A stretch of 64,000 nucleotides of DNA from Bacillus sp. FJAT-27445 (GTDB taxonomy: Bacteria > Bacillota > Bacilli > Bacillales > Cytobacillaceae), in contig NZ_LMTI01000005.1 of assembly GCF_001510665.1 (NCBI RefSeq), positions 480,583 to 544,582 on the forward strand, in the 5' to 3' direction. The notes beneath the pieces are model-generated. The model saw nothing but the letters and a program-made list of their open reading frames with translations. It searched no databases and was not told the DNA's origin. A program made the position numbers and the translations under genes. Below are positions 1-7,957 of the stretch, piece by piece; position 1 is the first letter of the stretch; each line of letters opens with the position of its first letter.

Positions 1-13
1 AGGGGAGACCGAC

Positions 14-1240
14 ATGAATGAATCTGGCAAAAAGAAGCGACTGCAGCTCGCTTTGCTTTTAGGCTCACTTGGCATTTTGGGACCATTTACAATTGATACG
101 TATTTGCCGGCCTTCCCTACCATAGTACAGGAATTTGATACGACTGCATCACTTGTCCAAACCAGTTTGACTTCCGCTTTATTGGGTCTTGGTTTGGGGC
201 AATTGGTCATTGGGCCATTAAGTGACGTTAAAGGGCGGCGGAAGCCATTGATATTCTTCCTGGGCCTGTACATCCTGGCTTCCCTAGCATGCTCAATTGC
301 ACCCAATATCTATCTTCTAATTGCTGCCCGATTTGTCCAAGGGTTTGCGGCGTCCGGCGGGATTGTCATATCAAGAGCTATCGTAAGGGACCTATATAGC
401 GGAAAGGAACTGACAAAGTTTTTTACTTTGATGGTATTGGTAGGGAACCTGGGGCCGATCATTGCACCAATTGCCGGAGGGGCCATCCTTGCTTTTCAGG
501 ATTGGCATTGGGTGTTTATTGTACTGGCATGTATTGGGGCCGTAATGACCTTGACCGTTTCATTTAAGTTAAAAGAGACTCTGCCAGCAGAAAAACGGGT
601 CCCGAGTAATTTGCCGCAAGTACTGGGCAATTTCGGAGCATTATTTAAAAACAAACAGTTCATGGGCTATGCATTTACCCAAGGGTTCATCACTTCTGGT
701 ATTTTTGCCTATGTTTCTGGTATTCCGTTTGTTTACCAAAACATTTACGGTGTAACCCCTCAGCAGTTTAGCCTCTTATTCGGGGTAAATGGCTTGGCGC
801 TGATTATAGGAAGCCAGTCTGTCGGCCGATTGACTGACATCATTTCGGAACGAACTTTCTTGAAAATAGGCCTGTCGTTAGCGAATGTATCAGGTTTCGG
901 TTTACTGATTGCACTCCTATTGGAAGCCCCGCTGATCGGAGTCGCAATCCCAGTTTTCTTTTTCCTAACTTCCATTAGTATGATAGGGACATCGTCTTTC
1001 ACATTGGCCATTCAGTCACAAGGGCATATGGCAGGCAGCGCTTCTGCATTATTGGGGGTATTGCCCTTTGTCATGGCCTCCCTGTCAGCCCCGCTTGTAG
1101 GAATTGGCGGAGCCTACACAGGAGTTCCGATGGCCGCCCTCATTTTCGGTGCCAGTATTTTGGCTTTCATGTGTTATTTCTTCCTGGTCAGAAAAACTAA
1201 AGTCAAGGAGCAGGTTTTAATAGTTAATCGCGACGCGTAG
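14..1240 (+). CDS. Bcr/CflA-family MFS drug efflux transporter
   Basis: A 408-residue, very hydrophobic protein with about 12 predicted membrane helices, the normal size for DHA1-type proton-coupled drug exporters. The loop between helices 2 and 3 carries the major-facilitator motif A (GPLSDVKGRRKPL, residues about 66-78). The N-terminal stretch LGPFTIDTYLPAFPTI is characteristic of the Bcr/CflA subfamily, whose known members export bicyclomycin, chloramphenicol or sulfonamides. An AGGGGAG ribosome site at the very left edge supports the ATG. The promoter lies outside the window and the next gene is over 500 bases away, so operon membership is unknown. Subfamily is fairly sure; the actual substrate cannot be told. 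Confidence 0.9.
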   Translation: MNESGKKKRLQLALLLGSLGILGPFTIDTYLPAFPTIVQEFDTTASLVQTSLTSALLGLGLGQLVIGPLSDVKGRRKPLIFFLGLYILASLACSIAPNIYLLIAARFVQGFAASGGIVISRAIVRDLYSGKELTKFFTLMVLVGNLGPIIAPIAGGAILAFQDWHWVFIVLACIGAVMTLTVSFKLKETLPAEKRVPSNLPQVLGNFGALFKNKQFMGYAFTQGFITSGIFAYVSGIPFVYQNIYGVTPQQFSLLFGVNGLALIIGSQSVGRLTDIISERTFLKIGLSLANVSGFGLLIALLLEAPLIGVAIPVFFFLTSISMIGTSSFTLAIQSQGHMAGSASALLGVLPFVMASLSAPLVGIGGAYTGVPMAALIFGASILAFMCYFFLVRKTKVKEQVLIVNRDA

Positions 1241-1557
1241 GCTCGGTGGGAGGCACCCTCACCCGGGGATTCTCCCGCAATGCTGTCATAGCATGACCGG
1301 CATGAACGTAACCAGAAGTTGAAATTGTACTTCTTATTGTGCTAATTACACGGCGTATAAGTGTTTCATTCTAAAGCGGATGCCTAGATTCGTTAAGAAT
1401 GGGACCCTTTGTTGTGTTTATAGAAGCTTTGATGATTGATAAGAAAGTAGCTATTACAGGAAAATAAATAATTTTTAATAAAAAGTAGCCATCTTTTATT
1501 ATGAGGTGTTTTTTTGTTTACTCCAATCCTAGCCACGGTTGACTGTTTGGAGAGGAT
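1241..1557. other. Intergenic region without a recognised gene
   Basis: The first 80 bases after the efflux gene are GC-rich and contain short inverted repeats (for example GCTGTCATAGC with a nearby complement), unlike the AT-rich remainder. I could not match it to a riboswitch, a T-box or an insertion-sequence end. No open frame with a ribosome site is visible. Confidence 0.4.
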
Positions 1558-2138
1558 AGAAGCTTTTGCTTATAATACATAAAACGTAACAAAAAATACA
1601 AAATTCAGACACTTGTAGCCCTGCTTTTTCGTTATGATGGGAACAAATGGGGGATGAATTAACAAGCTACAATTTGCCAACACCTGCATCCAAGACATAC
1701 ACAACGAAGCAATTGGAAAAAAGTATGTTTTGAAAAAGGAGAGGGTATTTTTGGTTTATGAAAAAGTGCAGCCTCATTGTATGGTCTGTGCCAAGCCATT
1801 CAAAAGGAATGACTTGGTATATACGGACACCATGTTTACACAAATTCAACATGCAGGATGTTTTTGTTACAAACAGGAATTTATTAAAGACAAAGGAACA
1901 TATGAAGATATTGTTGGAAAATATCCTGAATATCTAGAAAAATTTATCGTTTCAGATCAACCGGTTGCCAATATATTGGTTGTTAATTCTCTTAGAAGAA
2001 ATCGGTAAATTCGTTCGGATTGGTCAGGATAATCACGGGAGTATACTAATCTTAAGGTGAGCAATTTGGCAAAAATGATTAAATTCATCTATAACCCACA
2101 TAATGCCTGAATCGACGGGAAGAAGATCAGACAATTGT
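1558..2138 (+). repeat. Duplicated 570-bp segment, copy 1
   Basis: Read side by side, bases 1558-2138 and 5132-5689 are the same segment in the same orientation with scattered substitutions and small indels. Both begin AGAAGCTTTTGCT, both carry the small Cys-rich ORF, and both continue into the start of a second short frame (FIYNPH here, FIYHPH in copy 2). This copy keeps the Cys-rich frame intact but has a stop in the following short frame. Confidence 0.85.
1751..2008 (+). CDS. Small Cys-rich (CxxC...HxxCxC) protein, probable zinc binder
   Basis: With the TTG start at 1751 the product is 85 residues. That start is chosen because AAAGGAGAGGG lies at 1735-1745 with ideal spacing; the upstream in-frame ATG at 1730 would sit ahead of this ribosome site. 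Cysteines at 10, 13, 37 and 39 plus His34 form a C-x2-C...H-x2-C-x-C pattern that suggests a single zinc-ribbon or treble-clef domain. No family is recognised. A second copy, with an altered C-terminus, lies at 5328. Both copies seem to be followed by another short frame (FIYHPH), so the pair may be a small mobile or phage-derived unit. The function is unknown. Confidence 0.6.
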   Translation: MVYEKVQPHCMVCAKPFKRNDLVYTDTMFTQIQHAGCFCYKQEFIKDKGTYEDIVGKYPEYLEKFIVSDQPVANILVVNSLRRNR

Positions 2139-2172
2139 AAAAATTCATTGAATTCTTGTCGACAAAGCAGTG

Positions 2173-2205
2173 AAAAGAGCCTCCGAGAAAAGGGAGGCTC
2201 TTTTC
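2173..2205 (+). terminator. Intrinsic terminator
   Basis: AAAAGAGCCTCC and GGAGGCTCTTTT form a perfect 12-bp stem with an 8-base loop. The run of T in the right arm makes it a terminator for rightward transcription from the copy-1 segment; the A-run on the left arm means it could also work leftward. Confidence 0.85.
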
Positions 2206-2314
2206 GTATTGGTGGGAAATTCGATTAAGTTAGCTTATATTGGCTCATCGTTAAATTTAAAGGTTCATATTTCCAAATAGAAGGCAATGATTTCTATTTG
2301 GAGGGGTTAACGAA

Positions 2315-2431
2315 ATGATTGGACGGTTTTTAAAAAGGAAAAGGCGAATGAAGATGGATTTCACAGAAATAATAGAGGGTTCAAATTCAATTACTTCGGC
2401 TGCACAGATTTGCAATTTTCCTAAACATTAA
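2315..2431 (+). CDS. Possible small basic peptide (38 aa)
   Basis: An ATG at 2315 follows TTGGAGGGG (2299-2306) at good spacing and opens a 38-residue frame. The N-terminus is strongly basic (MIGRFLKRKRRMK) and the rest is polar. No family is recognised. It could be a genuine small protein or the head of a gene cut by rearrangement, because the zone around it is full of remnants. The good ribosome site is the only support. Confidence 0.35.
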   Translation: MIGRFLKRKRRMKMDFTEIIEGSNSITSAAQICNFPKH

Positions 2432-2477
2432 GGATGCTCATACTGGGGAGGGGGGCCTGGATAAAGCTGTTTTTGAA

Positions 2478-2600
2478 ATGATTGGATTCTCACTGGAACC
2501 AATCTGGGTAAATTTACTAATCCAGTATTTCTTTAAATTAGCAATAATTACTATTATACTTGGTTTGAAAGTAAAAGTTTGTAAGGGAGACGGAAAGTAA
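2478..2600 (+). CDS. Possible single-membrane-span peptide (40 aa)
   Basis: The frame runs from ATG 2478 to TAA 2598-2600, stopping two bases before the start of the secreted metallo-beta-lactamase gene. It holds a hydrophobic segment of about 20 residues (from PIWVNLLIQ to ILGLKV) followed by a short basic tail. The ATG lacks a close ribosome site; a GGGGAGGGG run lies about 25 bases upstream, near an in-frame CTG, so the true start is uncertain. It may be a leader peptide coupled to the next gene or the tail of a decayed membrane protein. Confidence 0.3.
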   Translation: MIGFSLEPIWVNLLIQYFFKLAIITIILGLKVKVCKGDGK

Positions 2601-2602
2601 CA

Positions 2603-4081
2603 ATGAGGAAAATACCTATTTTATTATCACTTATCTTGCTGTTAGGGATATTCTTACCAAATTTGAATGCTACTGCAACAGAAGGTAGTATTTGTGACCA
2701 ATATAAGGGTGTTACAAAAATTTGGTGGGATGGAATTGAATTAAAATCTGGTCAAATTGGGCGGTTAACAATATTAAAAGATACTCCATTATTTAAATTG
2801 GATGGAGATAAAAAAATATTCTCCAGGACTTTAAAAAAAGGGGAATTCTATCGAATATACGCCTTTAAACCTGGAATGTTGAGTGTTGGTGGAGGGTATT
2901 TCGTAGACCGTGATTCACGAGTCTCCTATCAAACTCCGAGCAAGACCAAACTACAAGCAGTACAGTGTATAAATGGTGGAATTCCAGCTCCTTCCGTCAA
3001 GGCTCATTTTATTAATGTAGGGCAAGGTGACAGTATCTTGATTACATTAACTAATGGCAAAAATATATTAGTTGATGGCGGGAAGAGGGAATATGGGGAT
3101 GAATTAGTTAGTTATCTCAACAAAGTTGGAGTTAAAACAGTAGATTTACTAGTAGCAACTCATCCAGATGCTGACCACATTGGCGGCTTGATAAGTGTAC
3201 TCAAATCATTTCCTGTTAAGCAGGTACTCGATAGCGGGAAAGAACATACAACGCAAACTTATTTAGAGTATTTGAGTCTTATTGATTCTAGGAATATTCC
3301 CTTTTCAGTGGCTAAGGTTGGACAAGTACTAAATCTCGATAGCAACGTAAAAATTACTGTATTAAATAGTGGTGAAGGTCTAGGAGATAATAACGAAGCT
3401 TCTGTCGCCTTAAAAACGACATACGGAAACATGGATATATTATTGACCGGAGATGCAGAGGCCAATCAAGAAAAAGTAATGATGGAAAAGTTTAATGTCG
3501 AAGCAGAAATTTTTAAAGCAGCACATCATGGCTCAAATACAGGAAACAGCTTGGAGTTCATAAAAAAGGTAAACCCTAAGGCAACTGTGTTAAGTTACGG
3601 GAAGGATAATAGTTATGGGCATCCACATAAAGAAGTGGTGGATCGGTTAACCCAGTTAGGTTCAAAGCTTTATTCAACTGCGGATAGTGGTACTATCGTA
3701 TTTACATTGACCAAAACTGCATACTCCGTTTCAGCAAATCCTTGGTTAAATACTCCTGCACCCGCACCTAAAACAAGTGAAATTAATATTTTGAGTGTCG
3801 ATAAAGCTGCTGAGGTTGTTAAGATTAAGAATAGTGGTACTACTGATGCGAACTTAACAGGGTGGAAGTTGGTAAGTGTTGAGGGAAATCAAACGTTTAC
3901 TTTTCCTTCAGGGTATATGTTAAAGGCAGGTTCAACTGTATCAGTCACTTCCGGGCCTAATGCTGTAAGCAACCCACCGACTCAATTAAAATGGACTACC
4001 GGGAATATGTGGAACAATACTAGTAGTGACCCGGCACAACTTTATAATGTTGAGGGTGTGATTATAAGTGAAGTCAAATAA
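2603..4081 (+). CDS. Secreted ComEC-like metallo-beta-lactamase-fold hydrolase with C-terminal lamin-tail domain
   Basis: A 492-residue exported protein. Residues 1-26 are a signal peptide (basic MRK, hydrophobic core, ATA cleavage region). Residues about 130-372 are the metallo-beta-lactamase domain of the ComEC/Rec2 type. Its metal ligands are visible: H187-P-D189-A-D191-H192, D284 in LTGDAE, and H308-H309-G-S plus GHPHK at 339-343. Residues about 390-492 look like a lamin-tail (LTD) domain with the typical ADLTGWKL-like strand (here ANLTGWKL). Unlike true ComEC there are no competence membrane domains. Family knowledge suggests an extracellular phosphodiesterase or nuclease-type role, but the substrate is inference. 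GGGAGACGG precedes the ATG. The next gene overlaps its end, and a 108-bp internal piece recurs at 16617. Confidence 0.85.
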   Translation: MRKIPILLSLILLLGIFLPNLNATATEGSICDQYKGVTKIWWDGIELKSGQIGRLTILKDTPLFKLDGDKKIFSRTLKKGEFYRIYAFKPGMLSVGGGYFVDRDSRVSYQTPSKTKLQAVQCINGGIPAPSVKAHFINVGQGDSILITLTNGKNILVDGGKREYGDELVSYLNKVGVKTVDLLVATHPDADHIGGLISVLKSFPVKQVLDSGKEHTTQTYLEYLSLIDSRNIPFSVAKVGQVLNLDSNVKITVLNSGEGLGDNNEASVALKTTYGNMDILLTGDAEANQEKVMMEKFNVEAEIFKAAHHGSNTGNSLEFIKKVNPKATVLSYGKDNSYGHPHKEVVDRLTQLGSKLYSTADSGTIVFTLTKTAYSVSANPWLNTPAPAPKTSEINILSVDKAAEVVKIKNSGTTDANLTGWKLVSVEGNQTFTFPSGYMLKAGSTVSVTSGPNAVSNPPTQLKWTTGNMWNNTSSDPAQLYNVEGVIISEVK

Positions 4082-4316
4082 ATTCACTGTAGACCGTTTT
4101 GAGGGTGATAAGATCGTTTTGTTGAAGAGGGACGATGAAAAAATCGAAATGGTACTATCAAAATCCAAGTTGCCTGGTTCGGTAGTTGAAGGTGATATAT
4201 TACTTATTACTTTTAAAGAGGATGGAACAGTTTCAAACGTGGAACATTTAAAGGATGAGACAGAGAAGGCTAGAAATCGAGCCATAGAATTATTAAACAA
4301 GTTGAAGAATAAGTAA
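4068..4316 (+). CDS. DUF3006 domain protein
   Basis: An 82-residue acidic/basic mixed protein starting at GTG 4068, overlapping the preceding gene by 14 bases, with GAGGGTG at 4051-4057 as ribosome site. The opening (TVDRFEGDKIVLL) and the VVEGDILLI segment are typical of DUF3006, a small beta-barrel-like family commonly encoded next to ComEC-like metallo-beta-lactamase proteins. The overlap implies coupled translation and a functional link with the secreted hydrolase, although this protein has no signal peptide and should remain in the cytoplasm. Its biochemical role is unknown. Confidence 0.8.
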   Translation: MKSNKFTVDRFEGDKIVLLKRDDEKIEMVLSKSKLPGSVVEGDILLITFKEDGTVSNVEHLKDETEKARNRAIELLNKLKNK

Positions 4317-4377
4317 GGACAGACCGCCCCTGAACTGTAACCCATTAAGTGGCAGTTAAAAAAATACCTCAAAACTT

Positions 4378-4580
4378 TTATGTAGCTAACAGATGACTCC
4401 GGTATTGTGCAGGGGTCATCTTATTTTGAGTCCATTGATAACGTTCGTTATTTTTATTTTATTCCTCAAAATAATTTCCAAAGATTCCTTTAAGCTTATT
4501 GAATCATTGGAGGTTCTTCTTATTTTTATGAATATAAATGAATTTCTGCGAGGACGGGTAAAAAGTTGCTTTCCAACTTG
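4378..4580 (-). pseudogene. C-terminal scrap of an IS3/IS150-type transposase (OrfB)
   Basis: Read on the minus strand, the frame ending at 4378 translates as NNERYQWTQNKMTPAQYRSH and then stops a few residues later. This is the C-terminal signature of IS3-family OrfB integrase-type transposases (YN.ERYQW..KKMTPAQYR.HL). Upstream bases (4453-4580) still resemble the family but carry stops. No catalytic DDE residues or matching terminal repeats remain, so the element is dead. Confidence 0.65.
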
Positions 4581-4727
4581 AATGTAAATATCAACGCATT
4601 CATTGTTACGGTCGTAATAATAATCTTGTTAAGGTTAAATCTAGGAAAGATATAAATAAAAATTGGATATTTCAATTCAAAATTTTTGCGAATAAAAAAA
4701 GAAGTTTTTCAGCCTGATTTTTTACCG

Positions 4728-4751
4728 CCATCCATTCGGATGGTTTTTTTT
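4728..4751 (+). terminator. Intrinsic terminator
   Basis: CCATCC-ATTC-GGATGG forms a six-pair stem with a tetraloop, followed by eight T. It insulates the SOS-type promoter region that begins just downstream. Confidence 0.75.
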
Positions 4752-4763
4752 ATCGAAAAACAA

Positions 4764-4775
4764 GAACGTATGTTC
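4764..4775. promoter_or_regulatory. LexA/DinR box (SOS operator)
   Basis: GAACGTATGTTC is an exact match to the Bacillus LexA (DinR) core GAAC-N4-GTTC, in the usual CGAACRNRYGTTYG-like context. It lies about 37 bases upstream of the decayed yolD-like start. In Bacillus, yolD-like/uvrX operons are DNA-damage induced, which supports the assignment. Confidence 0.75.
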
Positions 4776-4811
4776 CGTAATTTATTGAAGGAAGAAGGAC
4801 GGAGTGATAGT

Positions 4812-5156
4812 ATGGGGATACGTGACCGGGGATGATTAAAGAAGTGGAGAGCCGCTTCATTTTTACCCGACCAGAATTCCATGCTGAGAAAGGTATGGGA
4901 AGAGGACAGAAAAGTAGCAAAACCGATACTTGATCAACAACAATGGGACGAGATTGAGCAGACCATCCTTTTGGTTATGGAATTTGCCATTCCGGTCAGG
5001 GTAAAAATATGGAACGAAGGATATTTTCTTGAACCCAGTGGAATGATTCATCATATGGATGAGCTAATAAAGATTCTTTTTCTAGAAACAAAAGGTGGGA
5101 AAATGATAAATTTTAGTTTTTCATATATTAGAGAAGCTTTTGCTGATAATACATAA
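4812..5156 (+). pseudogene. Broken yolD-like gene
   Basis: From ATG 4812 the frame starts MGIRDRG and hits TGA at 4833; beyond it the same frame continues KWRAASFLPDQ and then MLRKVWEEDRKVAKPILDQQ, the hallmark of YolD-like proteins. The expected joining codons (RG-MIK-W) are split between frames, so at least one single-base deletion and one insertion have disrupted the start. The longest remaining frame (ATG 4881) has no ribosome site. The C-terminal end runs into the duplicated segment at 5132. YolD-like proteins normally sit before a Y-family polymerase (UvrX/DinB-like), which is absent here. The upstream LexA box fits its former regulation. Confidence 0.75.
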
Positions 5157-5689
5157 AACGTAACAAAAAATACAAAACTCGACCATTTTGCAACCCTGCT
5201 TTTTCATTTTGATGGGAACAATGGAAGTTGAGATATATAAGCTGCAATTTGCTAGTACCTGCATCCAAGACATACACAATGAAGCGAAGGAAGAAAAAAT
5301 TATGTTTATAAAAAGTAGAGGGTATATTTGGTTAATGAAAAAGTGCAGCCTCATTGTATGGTCTGTGCCAAGCCTTTCAAAAGGAATGATTTGGTATACA
5401 AGGACATCATATTTACGCAAATTCAACATGCGAAATGTTTTTGTTACAAACCGGAATTTATTAAAGACAATGGAACATATGAAGATATTGTTAGAAAATA
5501 TCCTGATACCAAGAAAAATTTATCGTGTCAATTCAACCGGTTGCCGATATATTGGTTGTAAATTTGTTCTAATTGAATGTCAGGATAAACATGCGTTTAT
5601 ACTAATCTTAAGGTGAGCAAATTGGTAAAAAAGATTAGATTCATCTATCACCCACATGTTGCAGAAATCGATGAGAAGAAGGTCAGACA
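5132..5689 (+). repeat. Duplicated 570-bp segment, copy 2
   Basis: Second copy of the segment at 1558-2138, same orientation. Its left boundary falls inside the broken yolD gene, which suggests that the segment inserted there or that recombination joined it. In this copy the Cys-rich frame has a one-base deletion near its end. Confidence 0.85.
5328..5572 (+). pseudogene. Second copy of the Cys-rich small protein, frameshifted
   Basis: TTG at 5328 opens a frame almost identical to that at 1751 through residue about 59 (QPHCMVCAKPFKRNDLVY and the HxxCxC cluster preserved). Compared with copy 1, one base is missing in the codons after KYP (GATACCAAGA against GAATATCTAGA), so the frame continues with an unrelated tail to 5561. 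Restoring the frame gives EKFIVSIQPVADILVVNLF and a stop at 5570-5572. The ribosome site is also weaker (AAAGTAGAGGG against AAAGGAGAGGG). The zinc-type core could still be made. Confidence 0.6.
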
Positions 5690-5754
5690 GGTGCAAGCTT
5701 ATAATCAATGATCCTGAAAAAATGGTTTACTCGTTAATTGATGATAATAACTAA
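5622..5754 (+). pseudogene. Short frameshifted ORF following the Cys-rich gene
   Basis: TTG 5622 with AAGGTGAG at 5610-5617 begins VKKIRFIYHPHVAEIDEKK and stops at 5709. One frame over, the sequence continues sensibly as NDPEKMVYSLIDDNN to a stop at 5752-5754, so a 44-residue protein was probably split by one indel. The homologous frame in copy 1 (from about 2066) is stopped after 14 codons. No family is recognised. Confidence 0.4.
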
Positions 5755-5981
5755 ACTCTTAAAATCTACTGATATAAAGATTGCAGTACTCCGAAAAGGC
5801 CAGCTAGATTTGAAAGATAGCCTAAAAGAGAAGTATAAGGAGATGAGAGTTCAACTTTATATTAGTGGTTATAAGAGGACAGATGGTGTACTTGTTCCCC
5901 AGATGAATTTGTTCCATCATATAGACAATTTTTGTCTTGGTATAAATCAAATTACATATTTAATGATCGTTTAATAAACAG

Positions 5982-6143
5982 CATAGGGAAAGGCCGGAAT
6001 TCCCAGAGCACCTGCTGGTGGAAGTGCCGGAATCCTCGAGGCTCCTGAAGGCTACGGAGGAAAAATATCAGAAACGACAGAACCTCCAGGCTCCAGTTGT
6101 CACCTTCCGTTCCGTCTGGAAGGAGGGGCACGGCAATGTTTGA
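5982..6143 (+). pseudogene. Unidentified GC-rich coding remnant
   Basis: Bases 5982-6143 are clearly richer in GC than the flanks and hold an open frame without a start, containing RPEFPEHLLVEVPESSRLL and KRQNLQAPVVTFRSVWKEGH before a TGA. Codon use and amino-acid make-up look like real protein. It is probably the C-terminal end of a lost gene; I do not recognise the family. From 5755 to 5981 I see nothing else. Confidence 0.4.
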
Positions 6144-6342
6144 TTCCTTTGTTGAAATGGAAAATACCCCGTTTAGCCGAGTCGTCAGTAAAAGTCTAGA
6201 TCTAAAATTAACATTGTAATCTTTCCAGATATTGCGTCTAAGTATTCTTATAAGGAAGAGGCTTGAAAAGTTTGTCCCCAGATATTATGACAAAATATTC
6301 TAGTTTTTACTATTACTCTCTCGTAACAGATACAAATTGGGT
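6144..6342. other. Intergenic, no gene seen
   Basis: AT-rich leader region before the defence operon. It contains no credible open frame; only a short AAGGAAGAGG purine run without a following gene was noticed. Confidence 0.4.
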
Positions 6343-6392
6343 TATAATCTATTATAATGAGAGAATGGTAAAACCATGCAATTGAGAATTGC
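6343..6392 (+). promoter_or_regulatory. Probable promoter and palindromic operator of the five-gene defence operon
   Basis: Two TATAAT hexamers occur at 6343-6348 and 6353-6358; no convincing -35 partner is seen. Just downstream, GCAATTGAGAATTGC (6378-6392) is a perfect 6-bp inverted repeat around GAG, placed where a repressor could block transcription. The inner AATTGAGAATTG also occurs before the second methyltransferase (21455-21466). The first start codon is at 6482. Confidence 0.5.
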
Positions 6393-6481
6393 TAGAGAGC
6401 GCTAAAGAGTTACCTCTGAAATGTTGTTGCCTTAGAATCTGAATGAATTCACTAATTTTATTATAAGAAAGGGGTTCTCGC

Positions 6482-7957
6482 GTGAAGACTAAATCCCTGC
6501 CGCCTTATGCACCAACATTGATAGAGTCTACCCGCGCCATCGGCTATACATTGGAAGCAGCAATAGCTGATATCATTGACAACAGCATATCGGCATCAGC
6601 TTCATGCACTGATATTTTCTTCTTTCCCATTGGAGACTCCTACATAGCAATTCTTGATGATGGTTTTGGAATGAATGGCGACGAACTTGAAACTGCTATG
6701 CGTTACGGTAGCCAAAATCCTAATGAAAAACGAGCAACAACTGACTTGGGACGTTTTGGATTAGGACTTAAAACAGCATCGCTTTCCCAATGCCGAACAT
6801 TAACAGTAGTTAGCAAGCAAAACAACCACATAGAAGCCCGTTGCTGGGACATTGACCACATAATCGAAGCTCATGATTGGTCATTGTTGATTATTGAGTC
6901 TGAGGAGGAGCTTAATGCTATTCCTAAAATTGAGGAATTACGAAAACTGAAATCTGGTACTCTTGTGGTTTGGCAAAATCTCGATAGGCTTAAGGTTGGG
7001 GAACTTGACTTTAGTCGTTCCATGGGGAAAAAGATGGATAATGTTCGCTCTCATCTTTCTTTGGTCTTTCACCGGTATATCAGCGGTGAATCGGGGCTCA
7101 AGAAAATGCAAATTAGGATGAACAACGTATCTGTTGAACCAGCCGATCCATTTCTAGCAAAACGCAATACACAGGTAATGTCTGATGAGATTATAAATAT
7201 TGAGGGAACAAAGGTCGTTATTCGTCCCTATATTCTTCCCCATATTTCAAATTTAACCATTGATGAAATTGCTGCGCTAGGAGGTAAGGAAGGGCTGCGT
7301 AAAAGTCAAGGTTTCTATATTTATAGAAATAAACGTCTACTGGTTTGGGGTACCTGGTTCCGAATGATGAGGCAAGCAGAGCTTTCAAAGCTGGCTCGTG
7401 TTCAGGTTGATATACCAAATGAACTGGACACCCTGTGGACACTTGATATAAAGAAATCTACTGCATTACCGCCAGAAGAAGTACGAAACAACCTAAATTC
7501 CGTAATTGAGAGACTTGCTGAGAAAAGTAAGAGAACTTGGGTATATCGTGGGAAGAAGGAAACTCATGACTCAATTGTTCATGTATGGCAAAGGTTTAAA
7601 GGGAAACAAGGTGGCTCGTATTATACCATAAACAGAGATCATCCACTAGTTGAAGTGTTCGATAATTCTCCACAACAAGTCAAACAAAATTTAGAAAATC
7701 TGCTGAAAGCAATTGAAACAGGACTTCCGCTTAGCTCGCTTTACTTGGACTTGAATTCTGAAAAACCGGTTGAAAATGATACCGAAACCACAATGCAAAC
7801 TGTTGATGTACTATTGCAAGGTTTGCTTGCGCAAATTCCTACCAGTGCGGGTAAAGCGGAATTACTAGATAGGCTTTCCGTTTCCGAACCGTTCGTTAAT
7901 TACCCGCAACTTATTGACAGATACAAGATAGGAGAAGCTGCTCATGGCTGGAACTAA
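6482..7957 (+). CDS. GHKL ATPase of the MORC/MutL type, defence operon gene 1
   Basis: A 491-residue protein starting at GTG 6482 behind AGAAAGGGG. The ATP-binding Bergerat fold is complete: N-box around residues 25-36 (EAAIADIIDNSI), G1 box DDGFGM at 59-64, and GRFGLGLKTAS at 90-100. The rest resembles the transducer-like second half of MutL/MORC proteins. Such ATPases have been described by comparative genomics in operons with Z1, PD-(D/E)XK, AIPR and cytosine methylase genes as a restriction-like system related to eukaryotic MORC. Here all four partners follow in order, the next overlapping by 14 bases. It presumably works as an ATP-driven clamp coupling DNA sensing to cleavage; that is inference. 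Confidence 0.88.
   Translation: MKTKSLPPYAPTLIESTRAIGYTLEAAIADIIDNSISASASCTDIFFFPIGDSYIAILDDGFGMNGDELETAMRYGSQNPNEKRATTDLGRFGLGLKTASLSQCRTLTVVSKQNNHIEARCWDIDHIIEAHDWSLLIIESEEELNAIPKIEELRKLKSGTLVVWQNLDRLKVGELDFSRSMGKKMDNVRSHLSLVFHRYISGESGLKKMQIRMNNVSVEPADPFLAKRNTQVMSDEIINIEGTKVVIRPYILPHISNLTIDEIAALGGKEGLRKSQGFYIYRNKRLLVWGTWFRMMRQAELSKLARVQVDIPNELDTLWTLDIKKSTALPPEEVRNNLNSVIERLAEKSKRTWVYRGKKETHDSIVHVWQRFKGKQGGSYYTINRDHPLVEVFDNSPQQVKQNLENLLKAIETGLPLSSLYLDLNSEKPVENDTETTMQTVDVLLQGLLAQIPTSAGKAELLDRLSVSEPFVNYPQLIDRYKIGEAAHGWN

Noticed and set aside
1241-1330. Possible T-box or riboswitch after the efflux gene
   Set aside because: GGGAGGCACC resembles a T-box element only superficially; no specifier stem, no following gene and no terminator-antiterminator pair were found.
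5188-5616. A 142-residue open frame across the second copy of the duplicated segment
   Set aside because: It reads the Cys-rich gene and its leader in the wrong frame, has no ribosome site, and the equivalent frame is not open in copy 1.
7218-7442. Minus-strand 74-residue frame inside the GHKL ATPase gene
   Set aside because: No start signal; complement of conserved coding sequence.
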